Assembly (NCBI GenBank): GCA_029168955.1
Contig: JAPDOI010001172.1
Coordinates: forward strand, 149,910-213,909
DNA: 64,000 nucleotides
Reading direction: 5' to 3'
Origin: Aplectana chamaeleonis
Lineage: Eukaryota; Nematoda; Chromadorea; Rhabditida; Cosmocercidae
In this document: positions 32,805 through 44,570 of the stretch, in pieces
Layout: every line of letters starts with the position of its first letter
Position numbering within the stretch: position 1 is the first letter of the stretch
Made by a program: the position numbers and the translations under genes
Notes under the pieces: model-generated
Seen by the model: only the letters and a program-made list of their open reading frames with translations
Told to the model about the DNA's origin: nothing
Databases searched by the model: none

Positions 32805-33480
32805 AAAATTAAATGAAAGTTATCTAACTGTTTTGCTTCGCCACGAGGAGGTTCATGATTTGGCATAAAAAATAATTTTGAGAAAGTCGTTAAAAGAAGT
32901 GGCAAATACTTGAGTGGACTTGATTTGTCATGCAGATTCAACACAGAAGAAACATTCTAAAGAGATCGATAAAATGATGTACTCATTGATTTGGATGTGC
33001 GCTTTCGCTTACTAAAAATCGGAAAATTGAGTGTATATGGTTTTGAGAGGCCAAATCACGTCACGCGTTTTACAGAGCCCACTGACATATGCACATAAGA
33101 TCTCGTCAGGAGATTGAAATATAGGGTGGGAGCTACAAAATAATATTTCGAAGAGCTCAGACTTGAGAAAACTCTAACTGTAGAGCAATAATTGTTCTCA
33201 GAGGAGCGCGAGATTAGCCAGCTTTCAAAAACCACACTCAATTTTCCGATTTTTAGTAAGAAAGCGCACATCCAAATCAATGGTACATCATTTTATCGAT
33301 CTTTTAGTGTTTCTTCTGTGTTCCCAAATACCATGACTAATCAAATGCACCAAGTATTTTCACTTACTTTTAACGAGTTTCTCAGAGATTATTTTTTATG
33401 CCAAATCATGAACCTCTCGTGGCAGAAGCGAAAAGCTAGTCAGACAATTAAGCCCTTAGCTTTGGAATTAACTTTGCTAT
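32805..33480. repeat. Fold-back element, arms about 230 bp
   Basis: The left arm (ggttcatgatttggcataaa, then aacattctaaagagatcgat and gatttggatgtgcgctttc) is matched in reverse by 33240-33420 (gaaagcgcacatccaaatca, then atcgatcttttagtgtttct and ttatgccaaatcatgaacct). The loop is centred near 33140. ORFs across it are not genes. Confidence 0.85.
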
Positions 33481-33529
33481 CTTCACGCTTATAAAGAATC
33501 ATTTTTAAAAAAATATATCTCTTCCATCA

Positions 33530-34480
33530 AGGCTCCGTAAACAAAGATTTCATTCATTATGGCTACTGGGCAATCGGGATGACATAAACATAAGTAATCT
33601 TTTAGGAGATGTAGATGGACATACTTGCCTAACGTTGTTCTCTGCAGACTTTACTAACATGTTTACAGAACCTAACCCATAGCGTAATTCATAAAAAATA
33701 TCACGGGACTACTTAATCTCTGTTTCAAAAATGCCCATAAGCAATACATTGCATATAACGGATTCAAACAAATTGTACTATACGGATATGTGCTCATAAT
33801 AGTTATACAAAATATTATAAATTACAGGATCTCTTATTTTGTATTGTTGACTACTTTTTAAATAACAAAGCTTCTGTAGGTTCCGGAGATCCTTATCTTT
33901 CAAACCAGGTTACGGGAGTACCACAAGGGGGAAATTTCAGTCCTTTATTAGCTGAGTCTTTACTATGTCAGTTCTTTGAATATAGCTATTCTGTTAATAG
34001 CATTAATCATGGCTTGAGATTTAGACCTTTCAGATATATGGATGACATTTTAATTATTTATAATACTACTGATACTCCTCATACATAATATTCTTGAGAA
34101 AGTCTACGATAACACCCTTAGTCTGGAAATCACTCACAAAGATTCTAGCAATTGTAACTACTTGGATTTAGAATTAAAAATTTTTTAATAACCATATTTA
34201 CACTAAGATGTACAATAAGACAGACAATTTTTAACTTTGAAGTTAAACGGTTACCTTACTCAGACTCACTTGTATATCCATTAACATTAAAAAAAAGCAA
34301 CGATTTATTAATAGAAACTTATGCAGAATTTCATGGTCATGCTCTTTTTCTTCAGTGATTTTTGGATAGAATGAGACAATTAAATCGGAGTCTTTTAAAT
34401 AATGGTTACACTCAAGATTTTATAAGTGGATGTATTTCTTCAAATGTGTGTTAATAAAAATAGATCTATATTATATAAAT
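33530..34480 (+). pseudogene. AT-rich reverse-transcriptase relic
   Basis: Three RT motifs occur in the right order on the plus strand in shifted frames: motif A as FSADFTNMFT (about 33640-33668), the region GVPQGGNFSPLLAESLLC (about 33914-33967) and the catalytic FRYMDDILIIYNT (about 34030-34070), followed by YLDLELKI (about 34170) and KMYNKTD...EVKRLPYSDS (about 34208-34275). Stops and frameshifts break it. The single-RT layout and the 'ADFT' motif A recall Penelope-like or related non-LTR elements; no endonuclease is visible, so the class is not settled. The A+T content is markedly higher than in the flanks, suggesting a separate origin. Confidence 0.7.
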
Positions 34481-35429
34481 ATGGTTTGGAGAATAATAAT
34501 AGTCTTCGTGAAGTCTTGAAACTATTTTAGAAAATTTCACTATAACATTATTAGCTGTTCATGAACTCATTATATACTCTTATTTTTAAATATCCTGCAT
34601 ACGCACCTTCAATTATTTATGTACTTGGAGTTACTCACATATCTACTTATAATTTCACCTAATAATTTCATATAATAATACACAGTTTTACCACATATTG
34701 TTGCTATACACTTGTGTTGGGAATAGCTTTTAGCCTTCCTAGTAATTCTGCATCCTTGGTTGCCTGGGTCATTACTATGTACACTGGAAAATCACTACTT
34801 TTATCTCCCTTGTCATACACACGTGGATTTTTGCGCTCTGCGCTGCTACCCGTTTCGTTGACCCGTGCTCATTTATTTCTGCTGTATTCGATGCAGCGTA
34901 ATAATCGTATTTTTCTGGATTTGGCTAAGCTCGCTTCGCGTGTTCCCATTCTTTTGCCATTCGCCACTTTCTCTCTCACTTCTCGCTTCTTATTCGTGTT
35001 TTCATGTTGTGATTCTTTTCTGTTTTTATTTTTGGCTAATTATACTTTCAGGATTAGAATATATATTCACTGCTAATGGTATTCTCTTATTATATTCTTC
35101 TTTATTATTCCTACTTTTTGGTAGCGACAAGGACCTTCATATACCAGGTTAGTTTTTCTATTTCTTAAGAACTTCTCCCCTCCTTACTGAAGAGTTCCGG
35201 GGAACTTCTTTTCATTCTTTTATATAATCCTTATCTATACTCTTCGTCTAAGGGCAAGGTGAACGAAACGAGTATAGGTTTCGTATTTTATCAATTCTTC
35301 CGGAAAGAAACATTTACCAATGGATTTTTCTCGAAAATTCTAGTTTTCCACTAAATATGTTTTTAACCCTTAGTAACTTGTCTCCATTAACATAACTTCT
35401 TAATTGCTTGAAAGCCCATCCCCCTTAGG
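34481..35429. other. AT-rich stretch, possibly the tail of the RT element
   Basis: Composition continues that of the RT relic to about 35400. A 120-residue ORF (34714-35076) rich in Leu/Phe/Ser is unsupported. Confidence 0.4.
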
Positions 35430-36565
35430 ATACAGAGCTGACAATGCTGTAGAAAATCAAAGCACTTCGCCAAGGAGGTGACCCTGAAGAGTGAAGTGCC
35501 ACATAGCAAGGATGGCGCCACTCATTTCACAGCACTCGAAGAGAAATATCACTTTGCCGCCAATCTGGCACAAAGCTTAACGGTCGCTGTGAATGTCGAC
35601 CGCATATTTAGCATTCAACAGCTTGACAATCGTGACGCATGAAAACACGTTGACGCCCATCTGAGAGAGACGAGCTGTTATCCAAGAGCTTTCGCGAACT
35701 CGTCACGAAGGAAATAGTTACGCCATAACCCGAACCGGATACGCGACGGCTTCAACAATGATTTCCACTGTGCTTTGACAAATCACCCAGGCACTTAAGA
35801 CTCTTAATGCTCATTGCAAATCGCTCACTTCCCTGCATAAAGAAGTGTCATAAACGCCTTGCAGGACAGTGTGGACGGGATGCTCAAATGGATTGACCAG
35901 TCGACAGCGTTGATAGCTTGAATAACATCAACGGCCAACGTAGTACTTCATTGAACGCGCAAATGAATTCCGCGCATATTTGTTCCCTCGGCAGGAATTA
36001 TTAGAAGGTGACCGCCTCTCTCGCCCATTTCCGGAGTGTTCCCCGTTCAAAATGGATTCACTGTTTGCGGTCGCGGACGCTACTCTCAGCTACGGCTACC
36101 AAATCATATCACGCCTTCAATAAGAATTTCAGTAATCGTTTCCTGAAAGCTCACTGTCACGCGCAATCGTACCCGATTCAAGAAACGCATGCGGATGACA
36201 AAACAACAGATTTGAAGCAACTCGGCATATAGACGCTCTCCTGCACGATCACGCCTCAGATCCTTCCACCACGGGATCCAGCTCTCGCGGGGCCCCAGTC
36301 TGGACGACGCACGTGCAGTGAAATGAACGCCTAAGCCACTCCGCCTTCAATTTACAAAGGATGCATATTCTGTGGGAGCAGATCGCACTACACCGCAATG
36401 TGTCAACGGATGCGTAAGCTTTCGCTGAGAGCTAACTTTGTCGTCAGAGGTGGACGCTGCATAGTTTGTCTGAGTCGACATGAGCACCGTCAATGCCATC
36501 GTTGCAGCTGGTGTTTCTTTTTATCATTCACCATCAGGCGCTGTGTGCTGATGGCGAAGTAATTT
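35430..36565 (+). pseudogene. gag-like relic of an LTR retroelement (BEL/Pao-like)
   Basis: A CCHC zinc knuckle, CIFCGSRSHYTAMC (36362-36403), is followed by a second Cys-rich motif, GGRCIVCLSRHEHRQCHRCS. The pairing of a CxFCGSxxHYTxxC knuckle with a second CxxC...C motif is typical of nematode BEL/Pao gag proteins. Upstream, scattered frames (for example NALQDSVDGMLKWIDQST at about 35855-35910) look like a gag coiled-coil region broken by stops. It is not contiguous with the pol fragment at 26-28 kb. The RT and integrase that should follow are absent. Confidence 0.6.
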
Positions 36566-37664
36566 GAAATGACGAGGAGGAATCTACGGATAAGGTATCG
36601 CTGACTCGCTGGCAGAACTCGTCAAGAAGAATCGTACGCCTCATTCGTTTCTCCGGAAAGGTCAGGACGCGAAGACGTCAACTGATTCACATAAAAGGTT
36701 ATTTTTGAATACTGTTAACTAAATCATAGGTTACTTATGAGAATAATTCGTTTTAACGAGTTCGCTGAAAACGAGTCTTGCAAAGTAGTTTAATAATAGC
36801 TATTGAGTTTCACGCTCGTTACTTTGATGGGGAAACCACTTTTTCCGCTTGTGTCCAGAAGCTTGAGGTGTAAACACGCTATTCAAAAAACATCTTTCTG
36901 GGCACGCACATTCCTCAACGTCAGTCCAGCTATAATTCGCCGTCACAATTCCTGGGTGCAACGTCGACCATTCCAGATGGTCACGCTGTTTCAAATCCGT
37001 CTTCTATTCTTACCGTTATTGTTTGTTATCTAACTGATGTGTTTTGGATTTGTCCCTCTAGGAATATTTTTGTAATTTGACCCCTGATCTCACTCCCCTC
37101 GGTCAAATGCTCCTTTCCCCATTTTCCATCCTCGTAATCGTGAAGGTGCTCATGCCATATTCCGCTGGCCGCGAGTGTCGCGACATTTTCCGACTTTCTC
37201 GAATACTACAGTTTCACGCCTCGTTGAAAGGTCCCGTGGTGATGACAAATGGCTCCGCTGAGTTGCTGTTTTGGGTCACTGCGTGGACATCCATACCACT
37301 GCGCCTGCAGCTGCACCTTCGACCCCCACACCTCTCACCTCGACTGGTTCCTGCTTCCAGAGAATCCCCCTTTGACCGAAGCCCCCCTTTTTTATTACAA
37401 TAATAAACAATTATCATTTCCATTTCTCATCCCATTCCCATTCTACCAACTCACCGGCACCAACATGCTGTATCGGCAAATTAGAAATCCAGAGAAATTC
37501 TAGAAAATCTTATCAGTTTGAAAATGATAACGTTGATGGATGAGGAAAGCGCATTGGTTAGCGATGAGGTTTCAAAATATTGCGGAATGCATCGGGATGA
37601 GAACGCGGGCCTGCATTTTAGATCGAGATTGTAACGCATGGATGTTGCAGGGCGTAAATTATCT
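36566..37664. other. Intergenic with one repeat fragment
   Basis: 37166-37250 (gtgtcgcgacat...ttcacgcctcgttgaaaggtc) matches 15018-15078 near the His-rich copy B. A minus-strand frame at 36800-36994 (ECACPERCFLNSVF) looks protein-like but has no splice support. Confidence 0.4.
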
Positions 37665-38340
37665 ATGCTTCAATTAAGAGACAACAGAGGGATAGTATAA
37701 ATGGGTGGGTGTGACTACAAAGACAAATACTCGCTATCACACTTGAACTTTTCTGCAACAAAGCTTTGCGACAATCGTCGGACCGCGAGGAATTACATTC
37801 CAGATTTATGAGGTGATGATCCAGATCCGAATTGACCCCAGTAGAACGAAGAAAGCTACAATCTCGTTCCTCACTCACTCCCCCACTTACACATCCCTGT
37901 TAGCTGGCAGATCTGGTGGAGCGGGCATGACCCTTCAACCATCTGCTGGAGATGCCATAGCAGCTCGTGAGGCCTGAACGATGCGCTCCCATTCAGTACG
38001 GTTTGCAGCAATAAATTTGGCGTTAAGGACAATGCACCGTTAAGTCTTCAGATCGTCCTCTATGCGCTTGAACCACGTCTTCTTTGAAGCCGTCCTCGGG
38101 ATTTGGTGACGATGGTGGGCGCTTCCGCCACAACATACTGTACGGGAGACGGTTAGCATCCATCCTGCATACATATCCAATTCTTCTTTCAGCTGATTGA
38201 AAAACAGAATTCGTTCTGGAGAGCGTGTCGTTAACATACATTTATAGACTTCAAATCTGCAATTCGATTGTATTACTCGGCCGGAGCTGGAGCTTTGCAT
38301 AGGCGATGTTGTTTCGTCTCTGCTATTCAATACTTTGTGG
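37665..38340 (-). mobile_element. 3' end of a non-LTR-like retroelement, copy 1
   Basis: Minus-strand frames contain RMDANRLPYSMLWRKRPP and KKTWFKRIEDDLKT, similar to the conserved tail of many non-LTR reverse transcriptase proteins (GRPxxRWxxxIxxDL). The 3' untranslated stretch (gtagctttcttcgttctact, gattgtcgcaaagct) is shared with copy 2. It is truncated and frameshifted. Confidence 0.5.
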
Positions 38341-38394
38341 ACGCTATTATGAGAAAGGTATTCGAGAACAGAAGAAGCCCTTCATTACGATAGT

Positions 38395-39070
38395 AATGAG
38401 TAAGTCTGGGATTCCATGTTCGCGGATGACAGCGCCATGCGTTGACGAATACCGATGTGAGACAACAACGTCTTTTGATAATTGATGTGGAGAGCCTCTA
38501 TGAATCAACCGAAGATCGAGGGGAACAGCTGCAGACAAAAAGAAAGGATTTCGATGGTCTGAATAATAGTATGCAGGATGGATGTGTCAACAAACCTCTC
38601 CCGTACAATATATTGTGGCGCCCACTTTCATCGTGAACAAATCCCAGAGAACGTGCTCCAAAGAAGACGTGGTTCAAGCGCATAGAGGACGCATCTGAAG
38701 ACTCCAACGGTGCATTGTCCGTCACGCATAATTTATTGCTGCAGCTCTCCACTGAATGGGAGCGTATCGTTTCGGGCCTCACGAGCTTGGCGGCGGCACC
38801 TACAGCAGTGGTTGAGCGTCGCGTTGCTCCACCAGATGCCAGCCAACGGGATGCGAGTGGGAGTGCGAGTGAGTGAGTGAGTGAGTGAAGAGCCAGCCTG
38901 TAGCTTTCTTCGTTCTACTTAAATTCACTGGACCCGTTCATCATCTCACAGATCTGGGATGTAATTAGTTTCGCAGCCTGACGATTGTAGCCATGAAGCT
39001 TGCTGCACAAAAAGTTCAGTGTGTGATAGCGAGTGTTGTCTTTGGTAGTAACACCACAAATTTATACTCT
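38395..39070 (+). mobile_element. 3' end of a non-LTR-like retroelement, copy 2 (tail-to-tail pair)
   Basis: The plus strand repeats the same tail (TWFKRIED, then GALSVTHNLLLQ and STEWERIV) followed by a (gagt)n microsatellite at 38867-38890 and the same 3' sequence as copy 1. The two copies form an inverted pair centred near 38370. Degenerate and non-functional. Confidence 0.5.
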
Positions 39071-40072
39071 CTGACCGTTGTCTTACCCGTGAAGCATTAA
39101 TGAACAACTCAGGCCCTACAAGCAGCCATGCGCGCGTTGGCAATCTCACGATCTAAAACGCAGAAACCGCGATCCCCATCCTGATGCACCTCCGCGCATT
39201 TTGAAACCTCATCGCCAACCAACGCGCTTCCTCAAATCACCAACGTGGTCGCAACCATTCCTCAGATTGATAAGATTTTCTGCGAGATTTCTCTGAATCT
39301 CGATTGCCAACGCAGCACCTCAGATAATGGTTGTTGAAACTCTTGCAAGGGCTTTGCATGAATCCTTAAAAGCCCTTCGATTTCGTTTCCTTCCCAAGAG
39401 CAGCCCACTTCAGGGCTCCATTCCACCACTTGGTTGCCCTTGTAGTGCGGTCGAAAAAGGTATGAGTACAAGGATACACGTCATTGAATCGAACAGTGAA
39501 CATGTACGTCTCTCCGAAATCATTGTATAACTGAGGTAGCAGAGCGAAAACTGTGAAGCTAGACGTCAGATTCGGGTCCAGCGCCCTTAATTACAGTAAG
39601 TAAGTTTTCAGTCCTAATCCGAGATAACTGACCAAAGTTTAAAAACCGCTGTCTGGGGGCCGCACCAATTTCAAAGCCGTAGGGGGCCGCACCTCTCACG
39701 GACCGGTCACACCGCTACTTCTAACCCCTGGCAAAGGCGATTGGAATACGCCGAGATAATCGAAGACGAACCAGGAGGTTAAAAATGATTTGGTCGAAAT
39801 CTCAGACAATCAAGCGCTTGCCCGTCTTCTACGAAGTGTCACTGTTGGGCTTTCTGGTGAAGCTTTCATAATTAATTGTTTTTATCAGCGCTCGTTAACA
39901 ATTTGTGCGGCCTTGTCGAGAGAGAGCAGCAGCAGAGAGCAAAGCGAATCTTTTGTCTCCGTTCCTCTTCCGTGTAAAAACTGTTGTTGGCAGTTTTTTG
40001 CGACCTACATACCTGCGTGGCGGAAGGTATAGGCCGGCACTTTCTGAGACGTTGCCAGCATCAAGCTGCACC

Positions 40073-40546
40073 ATGGCCTCTTTCTCATATTCCTGCATGC
40101 TTCTCCCTCGTCAGTATCAGTCAGCCTTTTCTGTCTCGCTGATGGTAGGAGAACGTTGTCTAGTATGATCTATGATAGAATGTTTGCAGATGCTATACTT
40201 TTCAGGGGAAGTTGTACGGCCATCCACTATGATCACGATGACCACCACGGTAAATTTCTTTTTCAGCGTTAACTTGATGTGACATTAGATGAATAGTGCT
40301 AAACTTTCTCTCAGATGGTCTTTATGATCTGCACCACATACTCAGGAGGGCACTACGGAGACCATCACGACGATGACCATCATGGGCACCATCATGAATA
40401 TCTCTACGGACATCACGATGATCATCACCATGGACACGCCATGAACCTCATCATCACGCAGGATACCATCACTTTGGTTATGGAGAGACCTGATGGACAC
40501 AGTGATGCCTCACGATAATCTTTACGGACATTATGGACATCATTAA
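40073..40546 (+). pseudogene. His-rich secreted-protein gene, copy C (frameshifted)
   Basis: Exon 1 (40073-40144) starts MASFSYSCMLLPRQYQ; exon 2 (40206-40249) encodes the HYDHDDHH segment but has an extra C (catcCactat); exon 3 (40346-40546) starts after CATACTCAG with GGHYGDHHDDDHHGHHHEYL and then shifts frame twice (cacGCcatg and cacgCAgg compared with copy B) before the TAA. AATAAA is at 40596-40601. Splice sites are conserved with copies A and B. Either this copy is decaying or the indels are assembly errors. Confidence 0.6.
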
Positions 40547-41216
40547 TTCCTATGGAACAAAAAATGCTGAGAAATATATTTTTCATCTGAGTGCAAATAA
40601 AACAACTGGCAGCATGCCGTTGCGCTTTTGTACAGAGGTGATATCTGTGACGTATTGGTCTTTCGCCCACCTCAGTCGAGCTAATCTACGCTCACTTGCG
40701 GAGGCCGCACGGCATCTGCGACACCACTGGTCAGTAGGTTTTAAAACGTGAGCGACGATCTACCGCCGCGACCCCGTTCATTCCCCTTACTGCACTTTTG
40801 AATATGGGCTTATACTATGTATCTATTGTGGGATGATGAATTTCCAAACGTCAGGCATATTTGTCGTGTATCCTTCTATCCAATATGCTTGTGCCTTGGA
40901 AAATATTCCTCAGGAACGTGCATTACTGGAGTTAATAGGGCATTCGATCGAGTAATAGCACATTTTTTTAGATAATCGGGAAAACACTGTGCATTACCAA
41001 CCCAATGAGGTAGGAGAGCTATGCGGTCCAAAGCAAAGCTAAATCATTTTGTGCACCTTGGATTAACATAAGCGCATAAAAAAAGTGCATGTAGCTGTTC
41101 TACATTACAGCCTCTGAATGAGCTCTTTTCGGTTGATCCCTTCCTGGCGCCGTCAAATATGTATGTCACAACTCTGAGAACAATCAAGAGAAAGAAGATT
41201 CAAAAGCCGTTACTAT

Positions 41217-41731
41217 TTAAAGGCAGTGTTCACGATGAAATTTGTTTTTTGTTTTCCCGCCTATCTTGAACACACGGCCGCATGCTGGATTCCAATGATG
41301 TCTCTGAAATCGTACAAGACGACCTTCTGGGAACGGAGTTATGGTCCCTCAAAAAAGTGAGCTATGTAGGAAACATGGTGGACGAGCTGTCCAAGGCTTG
41401 TAACTCCGTCTTTTTGCAGCCGATGTATGCGAGCTGACCTGAGCAAAGAGAGAAGCTGAGAATGGAAAGGAAAAAGAACGTGGGTCCGAATGATTGGAAA
41501 TTATCGCTCATCTCACGATCCTATAGCATTCATTTGTTTCCTGTCGGTGGGCGTGAGATGCGCTTTTGAGGTTTGGCCTTGCGCTCGAAATGGCAACTTC
41601 AGGCTCTTTGGAGCTTTTCCTGGCTCGTTTGCATGCGTTCTTTCGACGTCAACGTTACATTGTGCCCCCTTCCACTACCTATTCCTAGTGGAAACTGGAA
41701 ACACATTTTTTATCGTGAACACTGCCTTTAA
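41217..41731. mobile_element. TTAA-type MITE, copy 4 (interior type B)
   Basis: It is bounded by TTAA at 41217-41220 and 41728-41731, with termini AGGCAGTGTTCACGATGA and ATCGTGAACACTGCCT. The interior is the reverse complement of copy 5 (48650-49147), sharing 'ggaacggagttatggtccct', 'atgtatgcgagctgacctga' and 'tttcctggctcgttt'. The homologous position in duplication copy A (about 6415-6430) is empty. Confidence 0.92.
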
Positions 41732-42141
41732 GTTGTGACTGGCGCTATAACCAACACGGGTGCCTATTTCTAACCTTGTCAGCCGATTCGCGAATCGGAG
41801 AAGAGGCGGTTCTACCCGATAACGCCTTAACAGCTGAGGAGCTACTGTGGCTGAAAATGCAGCTCCGGCTGGGTTTGAGTTGCCACTGCAATTGTGTTTT
41901 CCCTTGAGTTTCTGTTTGGCTACCGCAGTCGATCACGTATCCGAGTACGCCTCATCTTGAAAGAGAGGAGTGTGGTGGCTCTCAGCGGTCGGTCTTGAGA
42001 GAGAATGGGAAACTCTCGTAAGGTGCGAATTGATGTCCATGTTGTGCTCTGTTGTTATGCATATTGACTAAACATCCAGAGAGTAGTAGATACTCTGACG
42101 ATAGAATTCCGACTACGTCTCGAGAACGCCGTACATATGTA

Positions 42142-42465
42142 GATTCGGGTCCTTGTGTACGACAAGATGGGCGTTTCCGCGGCGGAGACTTCCCTTCTTA
42201 GGCCAGGGTCGGACTACGGCCTAGTAAGGCGAAATGACGTGTGATTGAACTCTGGCCTTGAAGGCAAGGTGAGCTAACAGTAAGGTAAGTTTTTGTGCCA
42301 AAAATTTACCGGTACGACAAGCCGGGCGTTTCATGGCGGACTTCCTCTAGGCCAGGGTTTGACCACGGCTCTAGTAAGGCGAAATGACGTGTGATTGGAA
42401 CTCTGGCCTGGAAAGGCAAGGTGAGCTAACAGTAAGGTAAGTTTTGTGCCAAAAATTCTAGCTTT
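42142..42465. repeat. Two-copy tandem repeat, unit about 155 bp
   Basis: 'gtaaggcgaaatgacgtgtg', 'ggcaaggtgagctaacagta' and 'aggtaagttttgtgcc' occur in both 42215-42305 and 42370-42465. No coding frame. Confidence 0.85.
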
Positions 42466-42547
42466 TCCTCCAAGAAGAAAGGACTGCTTGAAATCACAGC
42501 AGGGTCAAGTGGGAGTATTGACTTTCTGTCACAACTGTTCCAAAGAT

Positions 42548-43505
42548 CTTCACTTACTAGGGCTTGCCTTACATTTGTGGTGGGCTTTTATAAAAACATG
42601 TGCTGATAGTTGTGGGGTATAGGACACAGCATTGATAATCCGTTTTCAAAATCCCCTAAATGCCTCAGAGATTTACAGGAGATTTTCAAAAGTGGGAATT
42701 TCCATAGCTTTGCGTAGATAAAAAGGGGTACAGCGAATGGCAATTTTCAGGATGTTCAAAAAGTTGTCTCGGATTCTTGAGCTGAAAACTTTGTTTCTAG
42801 GGGTGCTTGGGTGCAGCCTAACCGGAATCTGAGGCGCATTTGTCAATATTCGAAAACTCCATCTCATTTGGTCTGAAGCTTCCAAAATGGGGGAAATTTT
42901 GCAGGAAAAACGACACTTCTGACGAATTCGAGAATGCTACGATCAGAATCGTCTCAAAATGATTTACGTAGAGAGTATTCTCGGCCTGCCTAACACGATT
43001 CTGCAACCCGTTTATCGATTTTCGATAGATTACGGTAGATTACGGTGGGTGTACGCTAGCTCGTTCAAAGTCTCAGATTTGACTCAAAATTTCACTGTGG
43101 GTGCGGGGTGAACGCGGAACACGAATTCGAGATCCATTTTTCGATTTTCGAAATTTTTAGGTACGTAACGCGCCAGTCAAAAGGCATTTTTGCCTAACGT
43201 AACCTAACACTGTATACCTATGCTAAGCCTTGAGGAATGGACTCCAGATTCATGTTCAGCACCCAAAATAACCCCTAGATGCAAGTTTTGAGCCGAATCC
43301 GAAAAAAATTTTCTCAACACCCCGAAAATTCCCTGATGCTCCCTTACCTTTTTTTGAAGCAGTGAAAATGCCGTTTTTTGGAATCCCCAGAGCGATTTAG
43401 GGAATTTCAAGCACGGATTATTTATGTACTGTCACAGACCTACAGCAACTACAACATGGTCTTTCAAATCTACAAGGAAAGTTCAAAGCAGTACCTAGTT
43501 AGTTG
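42548..43505. repeat. 0.9-kb dispersed repeat R1, copy 2
   Basis: It aligns with 25480-26392 over its length (ggcttgccttacatttg, gacacagcattgataatc, gattacggtagattacggtg, gacctacagcaact). It is not linked to a retroelement here, so R1 is an independent element and not an LTR of the BEL/Pao fragment. Confidence 0.8.
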
Positions 43506-44570
43506 GGTTACTTTGAATGCAGTTCACAGATCACGTATCTGTTTTCAATTTTTGTATGGATTGGATCTCGTTATGATGGACGTGAGAGTCTAGGTTTCTT
43601 TTTAAAATTGATATTCTGGGGAATGATATTGGTTGTAATGGTAGTGCCACCTTTCCAGCCGAAAAAATCACGACTCCAGCTATGAATTCCTTCTCAGGAT
43701 GCTAAGAATTAATTGGCAAGAAAGAAAAAGAGCTCGTAGTGTGCTTGGACACTTACTCCCGTTTTTTTCCTATTTGAGTCCTAGCTATTTTCACAAAAGT
43801 TCGGAATACCGTGCTGTAGTGGAGCTACACCCAGAACACGAAATTTGTAAACGAGTGTAGGATGGGGTACACCTTCATCATGAGAAGATTCTGAAAGATC
43901 ATTCCTAAGACAGAGAAATTTCGATTTTTGAAAAGCGTGTCCCACGGGTGACAACCATACGAGGTCCGAAGCGGTAGTGAACACGTGTCCCACCGGTGGG
44001 ACACGTTATCATCTGAATGGGTGCGCGCATGACTGCATGAAAAATCTGAGTGCATCAAGAAATAACAGCACTATAGGTTTCATCAAAATAACTTTTCATT
44101 CAATCTGACCAATTCAATCATAAGAACAATTAGGAATAAAAAGGAAAGATATTTTGGCAACTGAAGTATTTTTGTATAAACGGAACACGAATTATTTACA
44201 AGTATAATAAATGCTTTAAAAAGCACCGGAGAGGACATAGAGATTCTCATGATCAGTAATATCTAATCAAACTGTGGGGTCATAGTCACAAATGGTGATA
44301 ACTCCTAATAATTATATATTTAGCCTACACATACACTTTGATTTCTCGTAAGGGGAATGCGTGCCTTGAGGATAAACGAAACTTGATCAATGCATATTAA
44401 ATATACATGCGAAAAGAGAGAGGAAGAAAGAGAGGAAAGTGCTGGTACGGCCCAGAGAGAACAGCGAAGAAATGTGCGCTTTCAGTCGCGGCGAAGACCA
44501 CGTCTTTTAGGCAAACAAGGTCGACTTTGTCGGAAAGTAAGTGGATGAGAGTGCTGAGAGGAGTTCTTAC
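43506..44570. other. Intergenic, AT-rich
   Basis: No exon, RNA or repeat is recognised. The 44400-44560 part may be intron or 3' sequence of the Cys/Gly-rich exon that follows. Confidence 0.4.

Larger units (their letters stand above)
39270..42092 (+). repeat. Segmental duplication, copy C (His-rich gene unit)
   Basis: Upstream parts (39.3-40.07 kb) match copy B inverted; the gene and the downstream part (40.6-42.09 kb) match copy A. It contains MITE copy 4 at 41217-41731, which copy A lacks. Confidence 0.85.
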
